64,000 bases of DNA from assembly GCA_007280915.1 (NCBI GenBank), contig QYQL01000037.1:35684-99683 (forward strand). Reading direction: 5' to 3'. A program made the position numbers and the translations under genes. The stretch is from Verrucomicrobiaceae bacterium. GTDB taxonomy: Bacteria > Verrucomicrobiota > Verrucomicrobiia > Chthoniobacterales > Terrimicrobiaceae. Of the stretch, positions 35,101-43,486 are shown one piece after another (position 1 is the first letter of the stretch; each line of letters starts with the position of its first letter). The notes beneath the pieces were generated by a model, which saw only the letters and a list, made by a program, of their open reading frames with translations, was not told the origin of the DNA and made no database searches.

Positions 35101-35264
35101 GCATCTAGAAATTCCCCCGCTGCCTTCTTTGTGAACGTGAGCGCGACGATCTTTCGCGGTTCGACGTCCTTCATGAGAAGCGTAACCATGCGGGTCGTGA
35201 GCTTGTAGGTTTTTCCGCTGCCCGCATTGGCAATCACCATCTGATGTGGAATCTGCATGGTCAT
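32178..35264 (-). CDS. addA: AddA-type ATP-dependent helicase-nuclease
   Basis: This 1028-residue UvrD-family helicase has a C-terminal nuclease. Walker A ANAGSGKT is at residues 12-19, followed by VALTFTKKAAGEF (motif Ia). Motif II is near WMLDEFQDTSRPQW, motif III in YVGDTKQAIYSWRGG, and VMTVHQAKGLTFDMAVVSG is motif V. Near the C-terminus GVFDRVHIR and IYDFKTD form a PD-(D/E)XK core. It processes double-strand breaks for homologous recombination with AddB. The start at 35264 overlaps the addB stop by ATGA. It is shorter than Firmicute AddA (about 1230). Confidence 0.9.
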   Translation of the reverse strand: MTMQIPHQMVIANAGSGKTYKLTTRMVTLLMKDVEPRKIVALTFTKKAAGEFLDAVFQRLSAAAMDDKKLQKLREDTGIADITAGKCRDVLQRLVAQMGVLCMGTIDGLFARIARAFPLESGLTGDFAMLGTADLQSARDDALAALFRDCSSNPGIFDEFLDLVRQQSRNQSERGIFSALLKSVESLHGKFMETPADVVWGDRKAIWPSGSPILAAGDCATSAATLWKAIEDTHPQLDAAAVEAWRDNLDLAAHACPDKAWPKELEEFVKGRLCKCSIDNKTGDEYIPTGRTTAARVYLNPEVAAARTALLRSLIKPEYEKLLRRSAALHAMMRRFESAYDALTRSHGRLTFSDITDLLAARVNDPAWSSAVGYRLDARYDHWMLDEFQDTSRPQWKVLSAFIDEVVQDSGGTRSFFYVGDTKQAIYSWRGGDPKLFFEIRGLYNSAAEDRITTATLSESRRSRQEIMDAVNTVFGNIPAVQEDLKLPDRTVADWTQAWQPHVVAPEMVGEAGFVRWVPVDAGKSDEGDEDDPRDFEILNILKETEPWLRGLSCAVLFRKNEKAAALATLLRSHGIPVALEGNTNPCTNNPLGAALLAAFRFAASPDDTLSGCLLAGSPLRILQDGEFAFRENALEIIASHGFEETVRQWVASCDLTHEPFLASCAADFLTAADEFDSAGSGGILDFLSFVESYQVQEPESAGVVRVMTVHQAKGLTFDMAVVSGLDDRTVQTSNDLVLGRPPTWGMLLPKKDFADQDPTLAAAGESLRADKEYGDLCTAYVAMTRPRFGLYLITKRLAKTSSAKNFARLLALTLGESFEFGNPNWFEKNAFVGISENPPGTVSPSLPSPISCTPKPVSPSASLSLQPETTEHKTPAHSRDASDLGSEIHAALAAISWLDATPPSFQECSGQARQLLEAFLTTTMAQKLFRRPDEQCELWREKSFDVLVGGQWVSGVFDRVHIRLHPDGQPASATIYDFKTDKAGPEEIQSRYAPQMAAYREAAAILLGLTDVAVETVPIRIKPESSD

Positions 35265-38038
35265 GCCCGTCCTTTCAGGAACGCGATCGTCTCCGGATCG
35301 AAGCATTTTTCTGGAGCCCCATTGAGGAACAGGCTTTCAAAAGGATCCTCCCAACTGACTTTGTGGGGTTGTGGTGGCCAGAATTCCCCGCAGGCCACCC
35401 GCGCCGCCACAGCTTCCGCGCACCGGACTGCGGAATTCTGAAGTTCGTCGCTGAGATCGAACTCCTGGATCGAGGTTTCGGAGGGATTCGCGCCGAGGAT
35501 GAAATACGCGACATGGATCGGACGGCCGGGATAACGGCGTTCTGCGATGAATCGGTAGAGCGGGAGTTGGAGATCCACCCAGCATTTTTGTTTTCCGTCC
35601 ACCAAGACTTTTGCTTCTTCGAGAAATGCGTTTGCGGCGGCACTGCCGAAGTGGGTTTCTTCAGGCGATTTCAGCTTGGCATACGTCTTGTAGTCAATGA
35701 CCCGAATCGTGCCATCCGGGTGCTCCTCGATCCGGTCAATCTGGGCGGAGAACTTGAGCGGGCCGATCTTCATGGGATCCGCCCGGTTGGCGTCGAGCTT
35801 CCATTCGGCCTCGAGGATTTTCCATCCCCCGGCAACCACGCCGGCCTGAACCCCGGCAAACGCGCGGAGGCGAACCTTGGCCGCTTCAAGCTGCACGCGC
35901 ACGGCCGGCGAGGGGGTTGGCCCGAACAACATTCCGGCCTCCGACTCAAGGTGGGCGATGACGAGGGATTCGATCTTTTTCCGGTCGCCTTCGTCCGGCG
36001 TGCTTTTGGAGAACAACTCGATCGCCTTATGAACGAGAGAGCCGAAGCGCAGGGCGTCCATCTCTCTCGCCTGCGGCTCAAATTCCTCCAGATAGAGGAC
36101 GCGCTTGAAATAATACCTGAACGGACAGGAGAGGTATTCCTTGAACCCGGTGGGGCTGATTTTTTCCACGGCTTTCCGCCTGTCATCCGGGAGCCGCCAG
36201 AGCCAATGGTTTTCCCGGCGCGGGCGCACGGTGGAGGATTCGGACCCCCCGAAGGTATTCAGAATCCGGGTGGGAATCTCGGCATCCGGGCAGCGAAGCA
36301 GGAGATTCGACGGGAGGGCCGGTCCGCCATCGGCACCAAACTTGCTGAAACTGCAGCGGATGTCATCGGTCGGACGTATGCTGAGAAGACAGGTCAGCAG
36401 GTAGGAATCTCTGGCACGACGGGCTGCATTGTCGAGGATGCCGAGCGGTCCGCGCCGCGAGTCCGGCAGGAAAATGTGCCCGTTGACAGATGCCGGCAGC
36501 CGTCCCTCCACGCATCCGCAAAGCGCCAGTCGCGAGGCTTCAGCCCAGGGGGCTTCGAGCCATCCCATGAATTCCACGTCGCCGGGCTCGGAGGAGGAAA
36601 ATGTCAGCGCACAATTCAGGGCGCGGGAAAATGCCAGATCCCCTCCGTCCGGCCATCGTGAAAAAACCGGGGACTCCCGGATCTGCTCGAACAGGTCGAG
36701 AACCTGATCGGACGCTGCGTCTGACCTGCCTTTCCATGCCTGGCGGAGCACCTCGTCCGGAAACATCCCGTGAAAATGTTGGAGCGCCTCCACCAGAGCC
36801 TTTGTGTCGGACAGAAGTTTCGCCTCCTTTTCCTTCCGTTCGGCATCGTCTCCAGCATAGGCAGCTAAGAACGATGACGCTTGGTCGAAGGACTCCAGCA
36901 GGGCCTGCGAGATCAGAAAGTTGCAGGTCGAGAGAAGGCGGGAGATCGGCAGTTTCGCTTTGGCTCCGACCCATCGGGCAAATTGTGGACATTCCAGCAA
37001 CCTGCGCAGGGTTCGCAGGCGACCCGACGAACGCCACTCGATCCATCCCAGTGCCACGATGGCCGGTTCGGTCGCGGAGAGATCATCCCCGCCGGGCAAA
37101 AAGGGCCTACCTCCGCAGCGAAGAACCTCCGAACGGAATGCGGGTGCCAGTTCGGGATCGGCTAGAACAAGCGCGTAGTCGCCGGGAGGGGTTGCGGCCG
37201 ACAAATACCTCACGGCTTGAGCGGCTTCGTTTTTCGGATCTTTGGCCTTGATGATGTGTTCGCTTGTGACCGGAATTTCGCACGCAGCCCAGTCCGCAGG
37301 CACCGGTCTCCCCCACTTGTCGAACCCACCGGTGATTGGCCCCGGCTTCCAAACCAAAACCTCCACAGCGATCCCCCTGGCCATCAGGGCCTCCGCATAA
37401 AGGGCCGCTGCCGTTGTCAAATCCGGGATGCAGGCGATCACAACAGCCCGCAAATCCGGCGGCGGAACCGGCTGTCGAATTTGAGCCGCACGGGCTTCGT
37501 TCGGATCGACCAGCCCGAATCCACGAAGGGCGTTCAGGTAGTCCCGGTAAAGTGATCCGATTTGCTCCCATCGCGATTCGTCCTCACCGCAGATTCTAGG
37601 CAAATCCGGATGCAGCGGGGAAATCGCGGCCTCACCGAGCATGTCGCACAGCTCGCACATCAACCCGCCTGCTTCCATCAACCGGGAATCGGTCCCAAGC
37701 GGCACGGGAAACAACGCATCAACATTCTGAAGAGGCGCCTCCCTCAACACGCCTGCCCAAGCTCCCTCTCGCTCAGCCCGTGTCGCCAAAACCGCTTGAT
37801 CTGGCAAAATCGCCGCCATCGGCTGGAGAAACCGGGGGGCTAACACGCCCGTGCCAGCCCCGGATGCCAGTCCCGCCAATGCAAAGCGGATCCTGCTCGC
37901 GGCTCCGGCTGTCGGAATCCAAACTTGCGTGCCGGATAAATCCCACGGTCTCCCGGACATTTCACGCAGAAGAAACCCCGCGACCTGATGAGCAAGAGAA
38001 TTGTCCTGATCAAGAAATGTTAGGGACGGAGCCGACAT
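35261..38038 (-). CDS. addB: AddB-type helicase-like nuclease subunit
   Basis: This 925-residue partner of AddA has an inactivated helicase-like N-terminal region: WIPTAGAASRIRFAL occupies the place of the Walker A loop but lacks GKT. The C-terminal PD-(D/E)XK nuclease core is clear (FSAQIDRIEEH followed by VIDYKTYAK). EYLSCPFRYYFKRVL supplies the first cysteine of the AddB iron-sulfur staple, but the expected downstream C-x2-C-x5-C cluster is not visible. It is the first gene of the addBA operon. The 323-base gap to the divergent oppB presumably holds its promoter. Confidence 0.85.
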   Translation of the reverse strand: MSAPSLTFLDQDNSLAHQVAGFLLREMSGRPWDLSGTQVWIPTAGAASRIRFALAGLASGAGTGVLAPRFLQPMAAILPDQAVLATRAEREGAWAGVLREAPLQNVDALFPVPLGTDSRLMEAGGLMCELCDMLGEAAISPLHPDLPRICGEDESRWEQIGSLYRDYLNALRGFGLVDPNEARAAQIRQPVPPPDLRAVVIACIPDLTTAAALYAEALMARGIAVEVLVWKPGPITGGFDKWGRPVPADWAACEIPVTSEHIIKAKDPKNEAAQAVRYLSAATPPGDYALVLADPELAPAFRSEVLRCGGRPFLPGGDDLSATEPAIVALGWIEWRSSGRLRTLRRLLECPQFARWVGAKAKLPISRLLSTCNFLISQALLESFDQASSFLAAYAGDDAERKEKEAKLLSDTKALVEALQHFHGMFPDEVLRQAWKGRSDAASDQVLDLFEQIRESPVFSRWPDGGDLAFSRALNCALTFSSSEPGDVEFMGWLEAPWAEASRLALCGCVEGRLPASVNGHIFLPDSRRGPLGILDNAARRARDSYLLTCLLSIRPTDDIRCSFSKFGADGGPALPSNLLLRCPDAEIPTRILNTFGGSESSTVRPRRENHWLWRLPDDRRKAVEKISPTGFKEYLSCPFRYYFKRVLYLEEFEPQAREMDALRFGSLVHKAIELFSKSTPDEGDRKKIESLVIAHLESEAGMLFGPTPSPAVRVQLEAAKVRLRAFAGVQAGVVAGGWKILEAEWKLDANRADPMKIGPLKFSAQIDRIEEHPDGTIRVIDYKTYAKLKSPEETHFGSAAANAFLEEAKVLVDGKQKCWVDLQLPLYRFIAERRYPGRPIHVAYFILGANPSETSIQEFDLSDELQNSAVRCAEAVAARVACGEFWPPQPHKVSWEDPFESLFLNGAPEKCFDPETIAFLKGRA

Positions 38039-38361
38039 TGGGGAGAATGATGATTAAACTGGCGGAGGTTCCATCCCGTAGGGAAAAACGACCATCCCGA
38101 CAAGAACGGATCAAACGTAAACATCAACGAAATCGGATGCCCGATGATTTTGAGCAGGGACTGTGACTGACCCTCCGGGCAGAAACAGTGTCGAGAAGGA
38201 TAGAATGTATTTGAACCGCCAAAACGAACCGGTGATTGTAGCCGCAACAACCCGGCGATCCGGATGATGTGAAGTCGGCCGTGCAAACTCCCTCCAGAAG
38301 AATCTCGCTCCTCCGGCTGCAATTTCATTGACTCCGGTTGCTGGAAAATGGACGCAGAATC
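38039..38361. other. Intergenic region between addB and oppB
   Basis: This 323-base divergent gap contains no gene I can support. A 39-codon frame from 38047 lacks codon bias and recognisable features. Promoters for both flanking operons should be here, but no convincing -35/-10 pair or operator could be read. There is no RNA-gene-like structure. Confidence 0.4.
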
Positions 38362-39276
38362 ATGGGAGTGTCGTTGTTAAGAAGACTGGGGTCGCTTGCC
38401 GCCGTGCTGTTCTGCGTGGTGTCGATCACCTTTCTATTGATCCGGCTTTCCCCAGGCGGGCCGTTTGACGGGGAAAGAAAAATCCCCGAGGCGATCGAAA
38501 AGCAGCTTCTTGCGAAATACAAACTCGATGGGAGCCTGTGGACGCAATACTCGGGATACATGGCGGACCTGCTCTGCGGGGATCTTCGGCTCTCGACAAA
38601 ATACCGCAACCGCTCGGTGAACGAGATCCTCGCGCAGACGCTTCCGGTGACATTGTGCCTCGGGGGGATCGCATTTGTCCTGGCGACGGTCGGCGGGATC
38701 TGGCTCGGGACGCTGGCGGCCATGCACCAGCACACCTGGCGTGATGTGGGCGCGATGTTCATTGCACTTGCGGCCATCTCGCTGCCTTCCTACATCATCG
38801 GGCCGGTCCTGATCCTCGTTTTCGGGCTCGAACTCCACTGGCTGCCGGTGGGAGGCTGGGGAAACTGGGAACACATCATCCTCCCGGCGATCACCCTGGC
38901 CGCACCGGCCATGGCGGCGATCGCCCGCCTGATGCGCGGCAGCATGGTGGAGACCCTTCAGCAGGATTTTGTCCGCACCGCGCGAGCCAAGGGGCTGCGG
39001 GAATCGGTGGTCGTTTACCGCCACGCCCTGCGGATCGCCGTCCTGCCGGTCGTCTCCTACCTCGGGCCCCTGGCGGCCCATCTGCTTACCGGTTCGATCA
39101 TCGTCGAAACGATTTTCCACATTCCCGGAGCCGGAGGGTTTTTCGTGAACTCGATCCTCAACCGCGACGGGTTCCTCCTCGGCGGGATGGTCATCGTGTA
39201 TTGCGTCATGCTCGTTCTGTTCAATTTGATCGTTGATCTTGCCTACGGGCTTTTGGACCGGAGGATCCGTGGCTGA
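38362..39276 (+). CDS. oppB: ABC transporter permease, OppB/DppB type
   Basis: This 304-residue permease has six transmembrane helices. The N-terminal segment before the first loop, TFLLIRLSPGGPFDGERKIP, is typical of OppB/DppB proteins. The EAA loop is in DFVRTARAKGLRESVVVYRHALR. It carries dipeptides, oligopeptides, nickel or similar substrates with OppC. The ATG at 38362 gives the usual short N-terminus. Binding-protein and ATPase genes are not adjacent, so the permease pair must rely on subunits encoded elsewhere. Confidence 0.88.
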   Translation: MGVSLLRRLGSLAAVLFCVVSITFLLIRLSPGGPFDGERKIPEAIEKQLLAKYKLDGSLWTQYSGYMADLLCGDLRLSTKYRNRSVNEILAQTLPVTLCLGGIAFVLATVGGIWLGTLAAMHQHTWRDVGAMFIALAAISLPSYIIGPVLILVFGLELHWLPVGGWGNWEHIILPAITLAAPAMAAIARLMRGSMVETLQQDFVRTARAKGLRESVVVYRHALRIAVLPVVSYLGPLAAHLLTGSIIVETIFHIPGAGGFFVNSILNRDGFLLGGMVIVYCVMLVLFNLIVDLAYGLLDRRIRG

Positions 39277-40159
39277 TCCGAGGGCCATCAGGCGGGTGCT
39301 TCGCAATCCGGCGGCATGGGCTTCCGCGCTCATCCTGGGTTTCGTTGTCGTGGCCTGTGTCGCGGGGCCGTTTTTCCTCCCGTCATCTCTCGGCGAGCCC
39401 GGTCAGAGCCAATACGCGCCGCCCTCCTGGGAGCATCCGTTCGGCACCGATCTCAACGGCCGGGACCAACTCTACCGGGTGCTGACCGGCGGGCGCATTT
39501 CTCTTCTGGTCGGCCTCTGCGGTGCCGCGGTGAGCCTCGTGATCGGGACGACGTGGGGGCTTGTTGCCGGTTACGCCGGCGGGAAAACGGACGCCTGGAT
39601 GATGCGCATCGTCGATGTGCTTTACTCTGTGCCGCGGCTCATCTTCATTCTCATCGCGATCAACGCCTTCAATGCGCAGCTCCAGAAATTCGCTTCCGGG
39701 CTGGGATGGGAATGGCTCGTCCAGTCGTCGCGGATCGCCATCCTCATCGTCACGCTGGGAGTGATCGAATGGCTCACGATGGCCCGCATCGTCCGCGGCC
39801 AGGTGCTCTCGTTGAAATCCCGGCAGTTCATCGCCGCAGCGAAGGTCCTCGGCCAGTCGCATGCCGGCATTCTCTTCCGGCACCTTCTCCCGAACCTGGT
39901 CGGTGTCATTCTGATTTACCTGACGCTCACGATTCCTGCCGTGATCATCGACGAGTCATTTCTCAGCTTTCTGGGCCTCGGCATCCAGGCTCCGCAAGCA
40001 AGCTGGGGTTCTCTGCTCGCCGACGGTGCCGGCGCGATCAACCCTCTGAAAAGCTTCTGGTGGCTTCTCGTCTTCCCCGCCGCCTGCATGTCGGTTTCCC
40101 TCCTTGCCCTCAACTTTCTTGGCGACGCCCTCCGCGACGCCTTCGATCCGCACGGGTGA
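39269..40159 (+). CDS. oppC: ABC transporter permease, OppC/DppC type
   Basis: This 296-residue permease has the OppC N-terminal segment with HPFGTDLNGRDQLYRVLTGGRISL and the EAA loop RQFIAAAKVLGQSHAGILFRHLLP, and ends LNFLGDALRDAFDP. The GTG start at 39269 overlaps oppB by 8 bases. Together the two form the membrane channel of a peptide-type importer. The next gene is hcp after a 135-base gap with its own likely promoter. Confidence 0.9.
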   Translation: MADPRAIRRVLRNPAAWASALILGFVVVACVAGPFFLPSSLGEPGQSQYAPPSWEHPFGTDLNGRDQLYRVLTGGRISLLVGLCGAAVSLVIGTTWGLVAGYAGGKTDAWMMRIVDVLYSVPRLIFILIAINAFNAQLQKFASGLGWEWLVQSSRIAILIVTLGVIEWLTMARIVRGQVLSLKSRQFIAAAKVLGQSHAGILFRHLLPNLVGVILIYLTLTIPAVIIDESFLSFLGLGIQAPQASWGSLLADGAGAINPLKSFWWLLVFPAACMSVSLLALNFLGDALRDAFDPHG

Positions 40160-40170
40160 GGGGCAGGATT

Positions 40171-40200
40171 TTGTATTTCCAGAGGAGTTTACGCTAAATA
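40171..40200 (+). promoter_or_regulatory. Possible promoter of hcp
   Basis: TTGTAT (40171-40176) and TAAATA (40195-40200) are separated by 18 bases in an AT-rich island unusual for this window (about 40187-40235). No FNR-type TTGAT-N4-ATCAA box was found. The Rrf2 regulator gene downstream would be expected to bind nearby. Confidence 0.3.
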
Positions 40201-40294
40201 ACGATAAAACTATCTTTTTTTATTGTAATGCCATTGGGGGACCGGTAGGAATGGCCTTTCTTCGATTCCAACCAACAACCCCAATCCATCATCC

Positions 40295-41947
40295 ATGAGT
40301 TCCATGTTTTGTTATCAATGCGAGCAATCGTCCCAGCGCACCGGCTGCACGGCCGTCGGCGTTTGCGGAAAAAACCCCGAGACGGCGGCGCTGCAGGATC
40401 TGCTGCTTCACGCGCTGAAGGGAGTGAGCGTATTTGCTCACCGTGCGGCCAAGGCGGGAGTCCGTTCGGAGGCGTTGGAGCGGTTTGCGCTCGACGCGCT
40501 GTTCACGACGGTAACGAACGTGAATTTCGATCCGGTCCGGCTGCAGGGAATGCTGGCGGAGGCGGGGCGGCATCTTGAGGAGGCGAGGCGGCTTTACGCA
40601 GGGGTGCGGACCGCCGCCGATCCGGCCTCGTTCAATGGCGCGACGTGCTTTATCCCGGCGGCAACGCTTGACGACCTCATCCGGCAGGGGGAGGAAACCG
40701 GGCTTGAGGGGCGCCAGGAGGCGATCGGGGCGGATCTGCTCGGCTTGCAGGAACTGCTCACCTATGGATTGAAAGGCATGGCCGCCTACGCCTGGCATGT
40801 GCGGGATGCTGGCGGAGACACGGGGGAGACATCGCTGTTTATCTTTGAGGCGCTTGCGGCCATCGCGCCGGGCGAAACAACGACCGTTGATCAGTTGCTC
40901 GGACTCTGCATGCGATGCGGCGAGGCCAACTTCCGGGTTTTGGAATCCCTCGACGGCGTGCATACAAAACGCTTCGGACATCCGGTGCCCACACAGGTCC
41001 GCCTCGACCCGGTTGCCGGGCCATGCATCCTGGTCTCCGGCCACAACCTGGAAGACCTGATGGCTCTCCTCGAGCAAACGAAGGGGACCGGGATCAATGT
41101 TTATACCCATGGGGAGATGCTCCCCGCGCACGGGTATCCGGAACTCCACAAACATCCGCACTTGGTCGGCCACTATGGCGGAGCCTGGCAAGACCAGGCG
41201 CGGGATTTTGACCGCTTTCCCGGCGCGATCCTCATGACGACGAACTGCATCCAGCTTCCGAAGCAGAGCTATTTCCAGCGCCTCTTCACCTGCGGGCTCG
41301 TCGCATGGCCGGGGGTCCGGCATATTGATGGCCGCGATTTCTCGGCTGTCATCAAAACCGCCCAGCGCGCCCCCGGGTTCCCGTCCGACGTCGAAGGGAA
41401 AACCCTTACGCTCGGGTTCGGGCACAACGCCGTCCTCGGCGTCGCTGGTCAGATTGTCGATGCGGTGAAGTCGGGTGCCATCCGGCATTTCTTCCTTGTC
41501 GGCGGGTGCGACGGAGCAAAAACCGGCCGCAACTACTACACCGAGTTCACCGAGCAAATCCCGTCCGATTGCGTGATCCTCACGCTCGGATGCGGGAAGT
41601 TCCGGTTCAACCGCAATGATTTCGGCACGATCGGCGGCATTCCGCGGTTGCTCGATTGCGGGCAGTGCAACGACGCGTATTCAGCCATCAAGATCGCCGC
41701 CGCGCTCGCCGAGGCCTTTGGTTGCGGCATCAACGAGCTTCCTCTCTCGCTCAATATTTCATGGTATGAGCAAAAGGCCGTGGCTGTCCTGCTCACCCTG
41801 CTCCACCTTGGTGTTCGGAACATCCGTCTCGGACCGACATTGCCGGCATTTGCAACACCCGCGATCGTGGCGGCCCTGCAGGAAAAATTCAACCTCCTGC
41901 CGATCACGACAGCCGAGGCTGATCTGATTGACTGTCTCAAAGCATAA
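40295..41947 (+). CDS. hcp: Hybrid cluster protein / hydroxylamine reductase
   Basis: This 550-residue Hcp has N-terminal cysteines MFCYQCEQ and GCTAVGVCGK, which bind the Fe4S4 cluster (C-x2-C form of class I/II, spacing C-x2-C-x8-C-x5-C). The hybrid cluster ligands are present: SGHNLED, YTHGEM, TTNCIQLP, VGGCDGAK (persulfide Cys), TLGCGKF, LLDCGQCND and LNISWYEQKAV. Hcp reduces nitric oxide or hydroxylamine under nitrosative stress. It is followed after 18 bases by an Rrf2 regulator with iron-sulfur cysteines, which probably senses NO. No hcr reductase gene is adjacent. Confidence 0.95.
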   Translation: MSSMFCYQCEQSSQRTGCTAVGVCGKNPETAALQDLLLHALKGVSVFAHRAAKAGVRSEALERFALDALFTTVTNVNFDPVRLQGMLAEAGRHLEEARRLYAGVRTAADPASFNGATCFIPAATLDDLIRQGEETGLEGRQEAIGADLLGLQELLTYGLKGMAAYAWHVRDAGGDTGETSLFIFEALAAIAPGETTTVDQLLGLCMRCGEANFRVLESLDGVHTKRFGHPVPTQVRLDPVAGPCILVSGHNLEDLMALLEQTKGTGINVYTHGEMLPAHGYPELHKHPHLVGHYGGAWQDQARDFDRFPGAILMTTNCIQLPKQSYFQRLFTCGLVAWPGVRHIDGRDFSAVIKTAQRAPGFPSDVEGKTLTLGFGHNAVLGVAGQIVDAVKSGAIRHFFLVGGCDGAKTGRNYYTEFTEQIPSDCVILTLGCGKFRFNRNDFGTIGGIPRLLDCGQCNDAYSAIKIAAALAEAFGCGINELPLSLNISWYEQKAVAVLLTLLHLGVRNIRLGPTLPAFATPAIVAALQEKFNLLPITTAEADLIDCLKA

Positions 41948-41965
41948 GGTGCAGAGTGGGCGCCG

Positions 41966-42451
41966 ATGTTTATCTACGGAAAAACCTCGGCGAATGCGAT
42001 TGCGGTGATGAGTTACCTTGCGGCTGATCCCGAGAGTAGATCGGGATCCGGCGAGATTGCCAAATCGCGCGGGATCTCGCGGGCGTTGACGGCCAAGCTC
42101 CTGACCCAACTGGCTGCGGCAGGTCTCGTCAGCGGGCAGCCGGGGCCGGGAGGTGGCTACACCCTTGCCAAGCCCGCCCGGGAAATCTGCCTGTTCGATA
42201 TCGTCTCGCTTTTCGAGCAAACTGCAACGGCCTCGGTCTGTCCGTTCGGACAAAACTGGTGCGGCAATGGGGACCCCTGCCCGCTCCACGAGACCATTAC
42301 CGGGATGATAGCTGGCAACCTGGTTTTTATGGAAAAGACGAGTCTTGCCGTCTTCGAAGAGCGGGCGTCCGGAAAACCGGCACCCCGGGTCAAGTCTCGG
42401 TCTCTCCCGTCTGTCCGCACAGGCCGGAGAAAGGGGAGTTCGACAGGTTGA
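41966..42451 (+). CDS. Rrf2-family regulator, NsrR-like
   Basis: This 161-residue Rrf2 transcription factor has an N-terminal winged helix (SANAIAVMSYLAADP, then GISRALTAKLLTQLAAAGLVSGQPGPGGGY). The cysteine cluster CPFGQNWCGNGDPC has C-x6-C-x5-C spacing, suited to an iron-sulfur cluster as in NsrR/IscR. Its place right after hcp, a classical NsrR target, suggests it senses nitric oxide and controls hcp. The C-terminal 25 residues are basic and disordered. IscR is an alternative, but no isc genes are near. Confidence 0.85.
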   Translation: MFIYGKTSANAIAVMSYLAADPESRSGSGEIAKSRGISRALTAKLLTQLAAAGLVSGQPGPGGGYTLAKPAREICLFDIVSLFEQTATASVCPFGQNWCGNGDPCPLHETITGMIAGNLVFMEKTSLAVFEERASGKPAPRVKSRSLPSVRTGRRKGSSTG

Positions 42452-42480
42452 TCAGATTTGCCGGGGCGAAGCGGAAGTGA

Positions 42481-43386
42481 TCAGAAGAGCTCCTGTTGGC
42501 CCATGGTTTGGTATTTTCCGGCTTCGGCTTCCACTTCCTGAAGCAGGCCCTTGAATTCACACTCGTGAAGGGCCTGGATCAATTCCGGGTAGCGGGGGAG
42601 GATTTGAAAAGACGACCAGTCGGCGGGCAGGGGGAGATCCTCATCCAGGCGGACCATCTCCCGGTTCGCTGTGATCAACCCGCGCGAGGCGGCAATTTTG
42701 TCACGCAGCTTGGGATTGGAAATCGCAGCGGTGTTGACCAGGAGGTTTTCAATCGAGCCATGTTCGGCGATCAATGACACTGCGGTTTTTTCACCGATTC
42801 CCGGAACGCCGGGAATGTTGTCCGAGGCATCGCCCGTGAGCGCGAGAACGTCGGCAATCTGCGTCGGGTTGACGCCCCATTTCGCACGCACTTCCGACTC
42901 TCCGAGGAGGGCAAACCCTCCCGGAGGCGCATCGGTCTTTGCCGTGGAGTAAATCCGGATGTTTGAAGAAACGAGTTGGAGGATGTCTTTGTCGTTCGTG
43001 GCGATGACGACCTCGGCGCCGTCCCGCGCTGCGGCGAGGGCATACGATGCAATGAGATCGTCAGCCTCGGTATCCTGGAGGCTGAGGCTCGCCGGGCCGA
43101 AAAGGGGGATGTTTGCCTGCAGCCAATCCTCCTGCGGCCGCAGGTCGTCCGGCATCGCGGTCCTGTTCTGCTTGTATTCCGGCTGGAGCGTTGTCCGTCT
43201 TTCGGGCAACCCGCAATCCCAGATGACCGCCGCGCGGTCCGGGCGGAGGTCGGCCAGCATTTTCCGGATGGCCTTGGCGTATCCGTAGATTGCGTTGGTG
43301 GGTTCTCCCCTGGAGTTTCGAAGCCCCCTGATGGCATAAAACGACCGGTAGAGGTAGTAGTGGCCGTCAACGAGAAGCAGTCGCAT
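42481..43386 (-). CDS. Flap-type 5'-3' exonuclease (PolI exonuclease domain-like)
   Basis: This 301-residue free-standing 5' nuclease begins MRLLLVDGHYYLYRSFYAI. The metal-binding acidic patches are DTEADDLIASYA and ATNDKDILQLV, and the helix-hairpin-helix segment LTGDASDNIPGVPGIGEKTA is present. This domain is usually the N-terminus of DNA polymerase I; here it is separate, with no polymerase domain following. It would remove primers or flaps. It converges with the Rrf2 gene and is divergent from the bamD-like gene. Confidence 0.88.
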   Translation of the reverse strand: MRLLLVDGHYYLYRSFYAIRGLRNSRGEPTNAIYGYAKAIRKMLADLRPDRAAVIWDCGLPERRTTLQPEYKQNRTAMPDDLRPQEDWLQANIPLFGPASLSLQDTEADDLIASYALAAARDGAEVVIATNDKDILQLVSSNIRIYSTAKTDAPPGGFALLGESEVRAKWGVNPTQIADVLALTGDASDNIPGVPGIGEKTAVSLIAEHGSIENLLVNTAAISNPKLRDKIAASRGLITANREMVRLDEDLPLPADWSSFQILPRYPELIQALHECEFKGLLQEVEAEAGKYQTMGQQELF

Positions 43387-43486
43387 GATGGTTTTCAGAG
43401 TGTGCGGAGGGCCTTGGGAATCCAAGCGGAATCGTTCCGTGGAACTTGACGCAGGGCGCGGAGTCCCTTAAAGACTACCCCTCTTG

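Noticed and set aside
35246..36661. Long open frame (about 470 codons) on the plus strand opposite addB
   Set aside because: It is antisense to a well-supported nuclease gene. Its composition (Arg/Gly/Glu-rich, no motif) is typical of a high-GC complementary frame.
38047..38166. 39-codon frame in the addB-oppB gap
   Set aside because: It has no ribosome binding site, no conserved features and a composition like random sequence.
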